From an uncultured bacterium (GTDB taxonomy: Bacteria; Hydrothermota; Hydrothermia; UBA1063; CAJXJZ01), in contig CAJXJZ010000002.1 in assembly GCA_913055745.1 (NCBI GenBank), positions 1 through 57,563 on the forward strand: 57,563 bases of DNA, given 5' to 3'. Below the pieces are notes generated by a model. That model saw only the letters and a program-made list of their open reading frames with translations. It had not been told where the DNA came from and made no database searches. Position numbers and translations under genes: made by a program. Shown in pieces: positions 8,952 through 15,859 of the stretch; positions within the stretch are counted from its first letter, which is position 1, and each line of letters begins with the position of its first letter.

Positions 8952-9856
8952 CAATCAAAGAAAGATTGATAAGGAATGATGTAATTAAGCGGGTTTACTG
9001 GTTTATTGAGGATTCTTACCTCATAATGGAGATGGGGACCTGTTGACCTTCCTGTATTGCCAACCCTTGCTATAATCTGTCCTCTTTTAACCTTTTGTCC
9101 GGGGCGCACAAGGACCATACTCAGATGGCCATACCTTGTTGTAATACCTATTCCATGGTCAATTTCCAGCATAAGGCCATACCCACCCTTAGTCCTTCTT
9201 ACCCTTTTTACTATGCCGTCTGCTGGTGCATATATTGGGGTACCGATGGGCGCTGCAAGGTCAATACCATAATGAAAATGCATTCTTCCTGTAAATGGGT
9301 CATGCCTCATGCCAAATCCTGAGGTAAATCTCCCATTACACGGCAAGATTGATGGTGTATGAGACCTTATATAATTATCTCTTTCTAATTTATTTTCAAT
9401 CTTCTGAAAAGAGGCCATCTGTATATCAACAAATTTTTCTAATTTTCTGATTTTCTCGTCTAAATCAACGACGGGTTTAAGGTCTTTTGTTGGAGGCTCT
9501 TCTATTTGACCACCTATACCAATATTCTTTAGTTCATAGGGTACAGGTTGTACACCTGCATAAGTAGCGAGTGCTGTATATTTATGATAATAATCATCAA
9601 TAGTGCTATCCAGTAGCGCTGTTTTTTGCTCCAACGCCTTTACTTTCTTTTTCAAGTAGTTATTCTCTGTAACATATTGGTTTAGTTTGTACCTTGCCAC
9701 ATTGTAGTTTATAAAGTGGTATAAAAGAAATGTAAATGAAATTAGGAAAAGTGAAATACTTATGAAAATAAATTTAACAAGGCCCTTACTTAATGAAAGG
9801 TCTTTTCCACCCTTGGTCTCATCAGAAAAAATCTTTATTAATATACGCCTCTTCAT
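8951..9856 (-). CDS. M23 (LytM-type) peptidase, membrane-anchored
   Basis: 301 residues: a short cytoplasmic N-terminus, one transmembrane helix (~28-50), a coiled coil (~55-95) and a linker with a second helical stretch. The C-terminus (~170-290) is an M23 metallopeptidase domain. The Zn-site motifs HYGIDL and HLHYEV are both present, as is the upstream histidine in RYGHLSM, so the fold should be catalytic. These enzymes cut peptidoglycan cross-bridges or peptide stems, or activate amidases from the periplasm. TM + coiled coil + LytM is the typical EnvC/NlpD/MepM-like layout. It is the first gene of a two-gene unit with the protease-barrel fusion. Confidence 0.9.
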   Translation of the reverse strand: MKRRILIKIFSDETKGGKDLSLSKGLVKFIFISISLFLISFTFLLYHFINYNVARYKLNQYVTENNYLKKKVKALEQKTALLDSTIDDYYHKYTALATYAGVQPVPYELKNIGIGGQIEEPPTKDLKPVVDLDEKIRKLEKFVDIQMASFQKIENKLERDNYIRSHTPSILPCNGRFTSGFGMRHDPFTGRMHFHYGIDLAAPIGTPIYAPADGIVKRVRRTKGGYGLMLEIDHGIGITTRYGHLSMVLVRPGQKVKRGQIIARVGNTGRSTGPHLHYEVRILNKPVNPLNYIIPYQSFFD

Positions 9857-9995
9857 AATGTTATAATGATAATGCTATCTTTGCGAATTATCAAACCCGC
9901 AAAAAACGAAGTTCTTTAATAATGAAAAAGTTAGTATTTTGTAGTGTTTCAAAAAGGCAAAATTTAAGAGAGATTTTCTTGATGTTGAAAAATCA

Positions 9996-10325
9996 TCACC
10001 TATCATCGCCTTCTCCATGTAATGTATTATGTCTTTGTCTTTTTGCAAGTTTTTCTATATTCGTTTTTGCTACATCTTCCATCGATATGCCCAGTTCAAA
10101 ACATATCGCAGCAATATACCATAAGACATCTCCAAGTTCCTTTTTTACAGCATCTTTAAACTCCTCATCCAATTGATAATTTTTATCCCTTATAAGTTTT
10201 TTAAATTTTTCTGCAACTTCGCCTGCTTCGCCAGAAAGACCCAGTACTGGGTAAAAAAGATTATTACCCCTTTTGGGATAAACGGCTGTTTTGGCGGCAA
10301 GTTTTTCGTATTCCTCAAATGTCAT
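9996..10325 (-). CDS. MazG-like nucleotide pyrophosphohydrolase
   Basis: A 109-residue all-alpha protein with the MazG Mg2+-binding pattern: the first helix has GEAGEVAEKFKK (ExxE) and the third has KKELGDVLWYIA (ExxxD). It has the size of a single-domain MazG/house-cleaning NTPase that hydrolyses (d)NTPs to NMP and pyrophosphate. The exact nucleotide cannot be read from sequence. An AAAGGAG site precedes the ATG. It stands alone, 139 bases downstream of the M23 gene and divergent from the Fur-box operon. The 139-base gap holds only AT-rich sequence with no recognisable gene. Confidence 0.85.
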   Translation of the reverse strand: MTFEEYEKLAAKTAVYPKRGNNLFYPVLGLSGEAGEVAEKFKKLIRDKNYQLDEEFKDAVKKELGDVLWYIAAICFELGISMEDVAKTNIEKLAKRQRHNTLHGEGDDR

Positions 10326-10384
10326 TTTTATACTCCTTTGATATATAAAGATAAAGCAGAACTTGGGAAATCAAAAATATACCC

Positions 10385-10413
10385 TTGACAGTTCACATGA
10401 AAATGATTATCAT
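10385..10413 (+). promoter_or_regulatory. Promoter of the DUF5320/NifX-like operon
   Basis: TTGACA (10385-10390), 17-base spacer, TATCAT (10408-10413). An AAAGGAGG ribosome site and the ATG at 10439 follow. The -10 box lies inside a Fur-box palindrome. Confidence 0.75.
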
Positions 10414-10417
10414 TATT
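10399..10417. promoter_or_regulatory. Fur-box-like operator over the -10 element
   Basis: GAAAATGATTATCATTATT matches the classical 19-base Fur consensus GATAATGATAATCATTATC at 16 positions. It contains the near-perfect inverted repeat AATGAT-T-ATCATT. It covers the -10 box, so a bound Fur-family repressor would block the promoter. A weaker copy sits upstream of feoA. Confidence 0.65.
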
Positions 10418-10438
10418 ATAAACAAAAGGAGGTATAAT

Positions 10439-10819
10439 ATGTGGGGTAGAGGATTTGGAAGAGGTTTTGGAGGCGGTTGGAACCGCGGTATGGGATTTGC
10501 CCTTAGATGGGGCATTGGTAGAGGATTCGGAAGAGGTTTTGGATTTGGGGCAAGACTTGGGTATTGCCCATGGACAGGACTTCCTCGTGGATGGAGATGG
10601 GGGTATGGATATACCTACAATGCTTATACCTATGGGGCCAATGCACCGTATCTACCGAACGATGTCTCTCCTTATGGCTACAATGCGCAGTATGGCACAG
10701 GTTCTTATGGTACAAATTATTCCCCATATGCTCAAGTGGACATGCAGAATGAAGCGGCAATATTGAGGAAAAGGCTTGATGAGATTACAAAGAGAATAGA
10801 GGAATTGGAGGGGAAGTAA
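10439..10819 (+). CDS. DUF5320-like Gly/Trp/Arg-rich small protein with C-terminal coiled coil
   Basis: The ATG at 10439 is chosen over an upstream in-frame ATG at 10385, because AAAGGAGG lies seven bases before it and the longer frame would run through the promoter. The 126-residue product opens with a low-complexity GRGFGRGFG-type region, then a Tyr/Asn/Gly-rich middle, and ends in a charged helix (ILRKRLDEITKRIEELEGK). Gly-rich N-terminus plus coiled-coil tail is the layout of DUF5320 proteins, which in anaerobes usually sit next to NifX/NifB-type domain proteins, as here. The function is unknown; a role in metal or FeS handling is a guess from context. Its stop overlaps the next start (TAATG), so translation is coupled. 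It is under a Fur-like operator. Confidence 0.75.
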   Translation: MWGRGFGRGFGGGWNRGMGFALRWGIGRGFGRGFGFGARLGYCPWTGLPRGWRWGYGYTYNAYTYGANAPYLPNDVSPYGYNAQYGTGSYGTNYSPYAQVDMQNEAAILRKRLDEITKRIEELEGK

Positions 10820-11244
10820 TGAAGGTAGTTATAACATCAGATGGCCCATCTCTTGATGCGCCTGTTTCTATGGTCTTCGCAAGGGCGCCTTATTTTATAT
10901 TGTATGACCTTGCTACAGATAGATATGAAGCACATCAAAATCCTGCCTCTGGCGCGTTTGGTGGAGCAGGACCAATGGCGGCCAATTTTGTAAGTAGTTT
11001 GGGTGCTAAAGCCCTGGTAACAGGTGGTTTTCCTGGTCCAAACGCACAGGGCGTTATAATGGGACTTGGCATTGAGGTTATTCAGTTTCAGGGTCTTGTA
11101 AAGGATGCTGTCTCCATGTTGAAATCAAGATATAATATAAAACCACTTACAAAGGAAGAAGAGTTAAAATTACTGAAAGAAGAGAAGGCGAAGATAGAAG
11201 CAAGACTTAAAGAGATAGAAGAAAGACTGGGTAATAAACAATAA
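10819..11244 (+). CDS. NifX/NifB-type (dinitrogenase FeMo-cofactor-like) domain protein
   Basis: 141 residues. Positions 1-105 match the small NifX/NifB C-terminal domain family (MTH1175-like): start KVVITSDGPSLDAPV, then FGGAGPMAANFVSSLGAKALVTGG and a terminal beta-alpha unit. Residues ~110-141 form a charged coiled coil (EEKAKIEARLKEIEERLG), like that of the preceding gene, so the two may pair through their helices. Nif proteins of this fold bind FeS/FeMo-type clusters. The many stand-alone members in non-fixing anaerobes have no settled role, and no nitrogenase gene is present here. Second gene of the Fur-box operon; a hairpin terminator follows. Confidence 0.85.
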   Translation: MKVVITSDGPSLDAPVSMVFARAPYFILYDLATDRYEAHQNPASGAFGGAGPMAANFVSSLGAKALVTGGFPGPNAQGVIMGLGIEVIQFQGLVKDAVSMLKSRYNIKPLTKEEELKLLKEEKAKIEARLKEIEERLGNKQ

Positions 11245-11254
11245 TAAATTGTCT

Positions 11255-11280
11255 ATGGCTCCCTCAATGGGAGCCATTTT
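11255..11280 (+). terminator. Intrinsic terminator after the NifX-like gene
   Basis: Perfect nine-pair stem ATGGCTCCC / GGGAGCCAT with loop TCAAT, followed by TTTT. It lies between the NifX-like gene and the radical SAM gene, whose ribosome site begins only nine bases later. The second gene then depends on read-through or on an unseen start site. Confidence 0.8.
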
Positions 11281-11298
11281 ATAGAAATAGGAGGATTT

Positions 11299-12225
11299 TT
11301 GGAGTATACGTTTGGACCTGTGCCTTCAAGGAGACTTGGTAGGTCGTTGGGGGTAAATCCTATACCGTTTAAAACCTGTAATTACTCTTGTGTCTATTGT
11401 CAATTGGGGCATACTATCAATTTTACCAACAAAAGGGAAACATTTTTCCCCCCTGATGAAATGGCAGATGAGATTGTAGATGTATGTAAAAAGAAGTTTG
11501 ATAAGATTGATTACATCACATTTGTGGGTGAAGGAGAGCCCACACTTTATAAAGGGCTTTATACTGTAGTAGAAAGTATTAAAAAATCCTGTAATAAGCC
11601 AATAGCAATTATAACAAACGGCGGTCTTTTCTATGAAAAAGAGGTAAGATGGGATGTATCTCTATTTGATGTTATATTAAGTAAGATAGATGCACCGGAT
11701 GAGAGGACATTTAGAAGAATAAATAGGCCCTATAAAGGGATAACCTTTGAGAAATTTATAAATGGTATGATGGCATTAAAAAACGAGTTTAAAGGAAAAC
11801 TCTGGATTGAGACAATGCTCGTGAAGGGCATAAACGACACAGAAGATGTACTTTATAAAATAAGACAGGTACTTGATACGATAAACCCCCACAAGAGGTT
11901 TGTTAGTATCCCAACAAGACCACCGCAGGAAGAGTGGGTAAAGATCCCAGACCCTGATACACTTTTTAAGGCATTTAAGATACTAAATGCCGTGCCCATA
12001 TATGAAGTAGAGTATGGAGAGTTTGACTTAGGCGATTCCATTGAACAGGGTATTCTTACGTTAATAAAAAGGCATCCCCTCCGCATGGAGGAAGTTTTGA
12101 AGGTATTGAGAGAAAGAGGGATAGATAATCCAGAAGATTACATGAAACGCATTAAAGAGAAACATGGAATAAAACTCAAAGAATTTATGGGATTTACATA
12201 TTTATTGCCTCCTGAAAGGAGATAA
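11299..12225 (+). CDS. Radical SAM enzyme (COG0731-like)
   Basis: A 308-residue protein with the canonical CX3CX2C cluster motif (Cys27, Cys31, Cys34 in CNYSCVYC). The N-terminal segment FGPVPSRRLGRSLGVN is typical of the COG0731 radical SAM group, and the GEGEPT motif (SAM binding) follows. No second cluster motif is visible, and the C-terminal ~70 residues look like a small helical domain. Its substrate is unknown; COG0731 includes tRNA wybutosine-like and uncharacterised enzymes. The start codon is TTG at 11299, supported by AGGAGG four bases upstream. It is on the strand of the Fur-box genes but separated from them by a terminator. Confidence 0.85.
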   Translation: MEYTFGPVPSRRLGRSLGVNPIPFKTCNYSCVYCQLGHTINFTNKRETFFPPDEMADEIVDVCKKKFDKIDYITFVGEGEPTLYKGLYTVVESIKKSCNKPIAIITNGGLFYEKEVRWDVSLFDVILSKIDAPDERTFRRINRPYKGITFEKFINGMMALKNEFKGKLWIETMLVKGINDTEDVLYKIRQVLDTINPHKRFVSIPTRPPQEEWVKIPDPDTLFKAFKILNAVPIYEVEYGEFDLGDSIEQGILTLIKRHPLRMEEVLKVLRERGIDNPEDYMKRIKEKHGIKLKEFMGFTYLLPPERR

Positions 12226-12296
12226 AAAAGCATATAAGAAGACCAGCAAATATACGAAGTTGGTGTTTTTAACTTTAATATACCTTTTTAGCATGT

Positions 12297-12302
12297 TATA
12301 AT
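12297..12302 (+). promoter_or_regulatory. -10 box of the kinase-helicase gene (near-leaderless)
   Basis: A perfect TATAAT ends nine bases before the ATG at 12312, and no Shine-Dalgarno sequence intervenes. The -35 region 17 bases upstream (TTTAAT) is weak. Transcription from here would leave a leader of only about 0-3 nt. Confidence 0.5.
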
Positions 12303-12311
12303 AACTATAGT

Positions 12312-14990
12312 ATGCTTAAACAAAAACTGGGCAGATTTGAGATTAAAGAGTGGATAGGCGGGGGGCAGTTTTCTGATGTGTATCTTGCTATAGATACCAT
12401 TATAGATAAAGAATTTGCTTTAAAGATACCAAGACAACGAGCGAAGGAGATAGATATGCTAAAGCAGGAGGCAAAGATCCTCGCCTCATTGGAACATCCA
12501 AATATTGTAAGGTTTTATTCCATAGAAGAGTTTGTGGATAGAATTGTTCTTGTCATGGAATATATAAGAGGCCAATCTCTAAAATCGTATCTTGAGAGGG
12601 AAAGGCGGATTTCTGTTGATAGGAGCCTTTCTATAATTAAGATGGTATTGGAGGGTGTGGGATATGCACATAGACAGGGCATATTACATAGAGATATAAA
12701 ACCTGAAAACATTCTTATTACCGATGAGGGAAAGGTTAAGATCACGGATTTCGGTCTTGCAAAGATTAAATCAGAACTTTCCATGTCTCTTTCTGTCGCA
12801 GGAACACCACTATATATGTCTCCTGAGGCATGGAAAGGAGAATATGATAAAAGAAGCGATATATATTCCATTGGTGCTATATTGTATGAAATGTTATCAG
12901 GGATGCCTCCATATGAAGGTGCATCCTTTGAAGAGTTGAGGCACAAGATACTTCATGGCAAGTTAAGAAAAATAAGAGGGATTCCTCCAAATCTCTGGAT
13001 AGCCATAGAAAAGGCGTTGGCAAAGGACCCTGGTGTTAGATTTAGGTCATGCGAAGATTTTTATAGGGCTCTTGGGTCTGGTGGTTATATGCTGGAGATT
13101 AATGACCTGGTTACAGACGAGGGTAAAAAAAGTGAAATACTTTCAGGTCTTACACCTGTGCAAAGGGAGGCTGTAAAAAGTGGGAATGGTATTATTATTG
13201 TACTTGGAAGTGCAGGCACCGGTAAAACCTATACCCTTGCAAGGCGTATTGCTTATTTAATTAAGGAGAAGAAGGTTGAGCCAGAAAATATTTTAGCAAT
13301 AACCTTTACTGGTAAGGCGGCAGAGAACTTAAAACTTGAGGTTTCTTCGCTTGTTGGAGAACTTTTAACAAAAAAACTATGGATAGGTACCTTTCATCAG
13401 ATGGCAATGAGGATATTCCTAAGTGCCGCAGATAGGCTTGGGTTTGATGAGGAGAATCTTACCATTATATCACCCGAAGATGCACTCTCCATTATTGATA
13501 GCCTCTCCTCAGGGGGGAAGGCAAAATCAATAAAACGTGCGATAGATAGGGCTAAAACAAATCTTATAGGTCCAGAAGAATACAGAAGGTTTGCTAAATC
13601 CTCATGGGAGATGCATATTGCCTCTGTTTATACAAGTTATCAGAATCTTCTCAGGTCAAAGAACATGGTTGACTATGGTGATATTTTAATGTATGCAGTT
13701 TTGGTATTGGAAGAGTTTGATGATATAAGGGATGAGTTTACAAAAAGGTTTAAACATATCTTAGTAGATGAGTTTCAAGATATAGACCCTGCACAGTTTA
13801 GATTAATTGTCATTCTTTCAGAGAAGCATAAGCAACTATTCCTTGTTGGGGATGATGATCAGTCCATTTATGGATTTAGAGGAGCAAATCCAGAATTTAT
13901 CAAAGAACTGGAAAAATTTTACCCTACAAGGGTTAAAAGGTTTTATTTGAATACGAGTTTTAGGGTCCCTCAAAGGGTTATTGATGCCGCAGAAAGGCTC
14001 ATAAGTTATAACAAAAAGCGTATAAAAAAGCCCATGGTAAGTGTATCTTCTACAGAGGGTTCAATACAACTAAAAGAGGTAAATAGTGAGGAAGAAGAGG
14101 CTTCATGGGTTGCAGAGACCATTAAAAAAGAGGTAGAAAGCGGGCTTCAGTATGATGATATAAGCGTTATATATAGGGTTAATGCCTATTCTCGGTATTT
14201 TGAAGAGGTATTCATGAGGAGGGACATTCCATATAATTTAAAAACAGAGGGAGGTTTTTACGAGAGAGAAGAAATAAGGGCTCTAATAGGCATATTGAAA
14301 CTTGCAGAAAAAAGTGCATCCTTTTCTGATATTGAACTTATTACAAAGAGAATAATGGATGCATCACAAAAGGTTTCAAGGTATGTTGCATCAAAGATCA
14401 CAGGAAAAAGGACAAATATGAGGTTAAGTGGCATGGAAAAAGAACATGCAGAGTCCATTCTTAAATATCTTAAGAAGTTTTTAAGAAGTTATGATGAACA
14501 TAAAATAAAGGATTTGAGGCCTTTGGAGATTGTTGATAATTTTTTGGAAGATACTGGTTATTTGGGAAGACTTGAGAGGTCAAGGAGTTCTGCAAAATTG
14601 CAGGAGAGAGAGAATGTACTTGAATTTCTTGAGTTTATGACAAGGTATAAAACTGGAGAGCATAAAAAATTAGAGAATGATGTATCTCTTTTAAGGAAAT
14701 TAGGGATTGAGGCACAATCAGAGAGAGGGGTAAGGCTCATGACGGTTCATCAAGCAAAAGGTCTTGAGTTCCCATGTGTTTTTGTTGTAGGCCTTTATGA
14801 AGGCAGGTTCCCACTTCTAAGCGCCTTTGGAAATGAGGATAATCTGGAAGAAGAGAGAAGGCTGTTCTATGTGGCTATAACCAGAACTCAGGACAAACTA
14901 TATCTTTCCTATCCCAAATTTAGACACCATAAATATAGAAATGAACCATCTTTATTTATTACAGAGTTGTTTATGAAACCAGAAAAATAG
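12312..14990 (+). CDS. Ser/Thr protein kinase fused to UvrD/PcrA-type helicase
   Basis: 892 residues in one uninterrupted frame. Residues 8-255 are a complete Hanks-type kinase: Gly loop 15-20, ATP-anchoring Lys38, HRDIKPEN (126-133), DFG (146-148), SPE (170-172) and the final Arg in helix I. All catalytic residues are present. After a ~20-residue linker, residues ~278-890 are a superfamily 1 helicase: Q motif LTPVQREAV, Walker A GSAGTGKT (299-306), DEFQD, DDDQSIYGFRG, TVHQAKGLEF and AITRTQDKLYL. Both halves look active. The kinase may couple phosphorylation to DNA repair or replication restart, but this is inference. There is no transmembrane or PASTA segment, so it acts in the cytosol. It is single-gene, probably leaderless, and its stop is two bases from the convergent EamA stop. 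Confidence 0.9.
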   Translation: MLKQKLGRFEIKEWIGGGQFSDVYLAIDTIIDKEFALKIPRQRAKEIDMLKQEAKILASLEHPNIVRFYSIEEFVDRIVLVMEYIRGQSLKSYLERERRISVDRSLSIIKMVLEGVGYAHRQGILHRDIKPENILITDEGKVKITDFGLAKIKSELSMSLSVAGTPLYMSPEAWKGEYDKRSDIYSIGAILYEMLSGMPPYEGASFEELRHKILHGKLRKIRGIPPNLWIAIEKALAKDPGVRFRSCEDFYRALGSGGYMLEINDLVTDEGKKSEILSGLTPVQREAVKSGNGIIIVLGSAGTGKTYTLARRIAYLIKEKKVEPENILAITFTGKAAENLKLEVSSLVGELLTKKLWIGTFHQMAMRIFLSAADRLGFDEENLTIISPEDALSIIDSLSSGGKAKSIKRAIDRAKTNLIGPEEYRRFAKSSWEMHIASVYTSYQNLLRSKNMVDYGDILMYAVLVLEEFDDIRDEFTKRFKHILVDEFQDIDPAQFRLIVILSEKHKQLFLVGDDDQSIYGFRGANPEFIKELEKFYPTRVKRFYLNTSFRVPQRVIDAAERLISYNKKRIKKPMVSVSSTEGSIQLKEVNSEEEEASWVAETIKKEVESGLQYDDISVIYRVNAYSRYFEEVFMRRDIPYNLKTEGGFYEREEIRALIGILKLAEKSASFSDIELITKRIMDASQKVSRYVASKITGKRTNMRLSGMEKEHAESILKYLKKFLRSYDEHKIKDLRPLEIVDNFLEDTGYLGRLERSRSSAKLQERENVLEFLEFMTRYKTGEHKKLENDVSLLRKLGIEAQSERGVRLMTVHQAKGLEFPCVFVVGLYEGRFPLLSAFGNEDNLEEERRLFYVAITRTQDKLYLSYPKFRHHKYRNEPSLFITELFMKPEK

Positions 14991-14992
14991 GT

Positions 14993-15859
14993 TTATAAGT
15001 TGCCAAGACCAACCAATATACCACCTAAAACTATAAAGACAATACCGCTTATCCTTAATGTGTCAATATCTTCTTTTAAAAATATGTGGGCATAGACGGC
15101 GCTCATAAATGGGCTTGTTGCTGAAAGGGGCAATACAATGTACAACATGCCGTGCTTAATAGCAAGGAAGAAGAAGAACATACTTAAAAAGTCTCCTGCG
15201 ATTCCAGCAAGGATTACTTCCTGAAGAATAACCTTTTTTATTTCTTTAATAATTCCATTTTTAAAAACAACAAGATTAAAAATTAACAAAAATAACATGG
15301 CAAAAAAGGCGCGAAGGAGAGTCATTACAATGGGTGGTATTTCAAAAAGCACGATTTTAAATAAAAATGTGTTTATACCCCATAAGACTGCTGTAATAAG
15401 GGCAAATAAGAGGGCATGCCTCTCCCCTGTTCTTCTCTTTTTGTCGCTGTGTCGCATATAAAAAAGCCCTATAAGAATCAAAACAAAACCTAAAAGGGCA
15501 ATGAACTTAGGAACAATGCCAAAAAAGATAAGGTCAAGGAGGATGGATATGGCAGGATATGAATTTACAAGTGGATGAACGATAGTAATATCAAGACTTT
15601 TCATTGCCCTAACATAGAAATACCATGCAACAATGGGACCTATAAAGGAACAAAGAGAGACAAGCATGAGTGTTTTTGGTGTGATATAGGCATACCATGA
15701 TGGCATGTAAAACATAACAAATATAAGTAAGACAAAGAAGGATGTTCCTGATTTTAAAAAGGTGATGATAGTGGGTAGAGCCCGGGTTGCACTTTTTTTA
15801 AGGAGAACAGGCTGCATTCCACCAAATATAGCAGAAGAGAGAGCGTATATTATAGCCAC
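14993..15859 (-). CDS. EamA/DMT-family transporter
   Basis: A 288-residue protein with ten predicted membrane helices in two repeated EamA halves (about 1-135 and 145-288). Each half opens with a YALSSAIFGG / FALITAVLWGIN-type helix, and a short basic loop (RHSDKKRRTGER) lies between them. Family members export metabolites, amino acids or nucleotide sugars; the substrate cannot be inferred. The start overlaps the end of feoB by ten bases, so it is the last gene of the feo operon as arranged here. A metabolite or metal-linked role is possible but unproven. Confidence 0.85.
   Translation of the reverse strand: MAIIYALSSAIFGGMQPVLLKKSATRALPTIITFLKSGTSFFVLLIFVMFYMPSWYAYITPKTLMLVSLCSFIGPIVAWYFYVRAMKSLDITIVHPLVNSYPAISILLDLIFFGIVPKFIALLGFVLILIGLFYMRHSDKKRRTGERHALLFALITAVLWGINTFLFKIVLFEIPPIVMTLLRAFFAMLFLLIFNLVVFKNGIIKEIKKVILQEVILAGIAGDFLSMFFFFLAIKHGMLYIVLPLSATSPFMSAVYAHIFLKEDIDTLRISGIVFIVLGGILVGLGNL

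Noticed and set aside
10455-10766. 103-residue frame inside the Gly-rich gene, and another on the opposite strand (10503-10760)
   Set aside because: Alternate frames of low-complexity GGN-rich codons stay open easily. The chosen frame has the ribosome site, promoter and coupled downstream gene.
10819-11244. Nitrogen-fixation locus suggested by a NifX-like domain
   Set aside because: No nifH, nifD, nifK, nifE, nifN or nifB is present; stand-alone domains of this family are common in non-fixing anaerobes.
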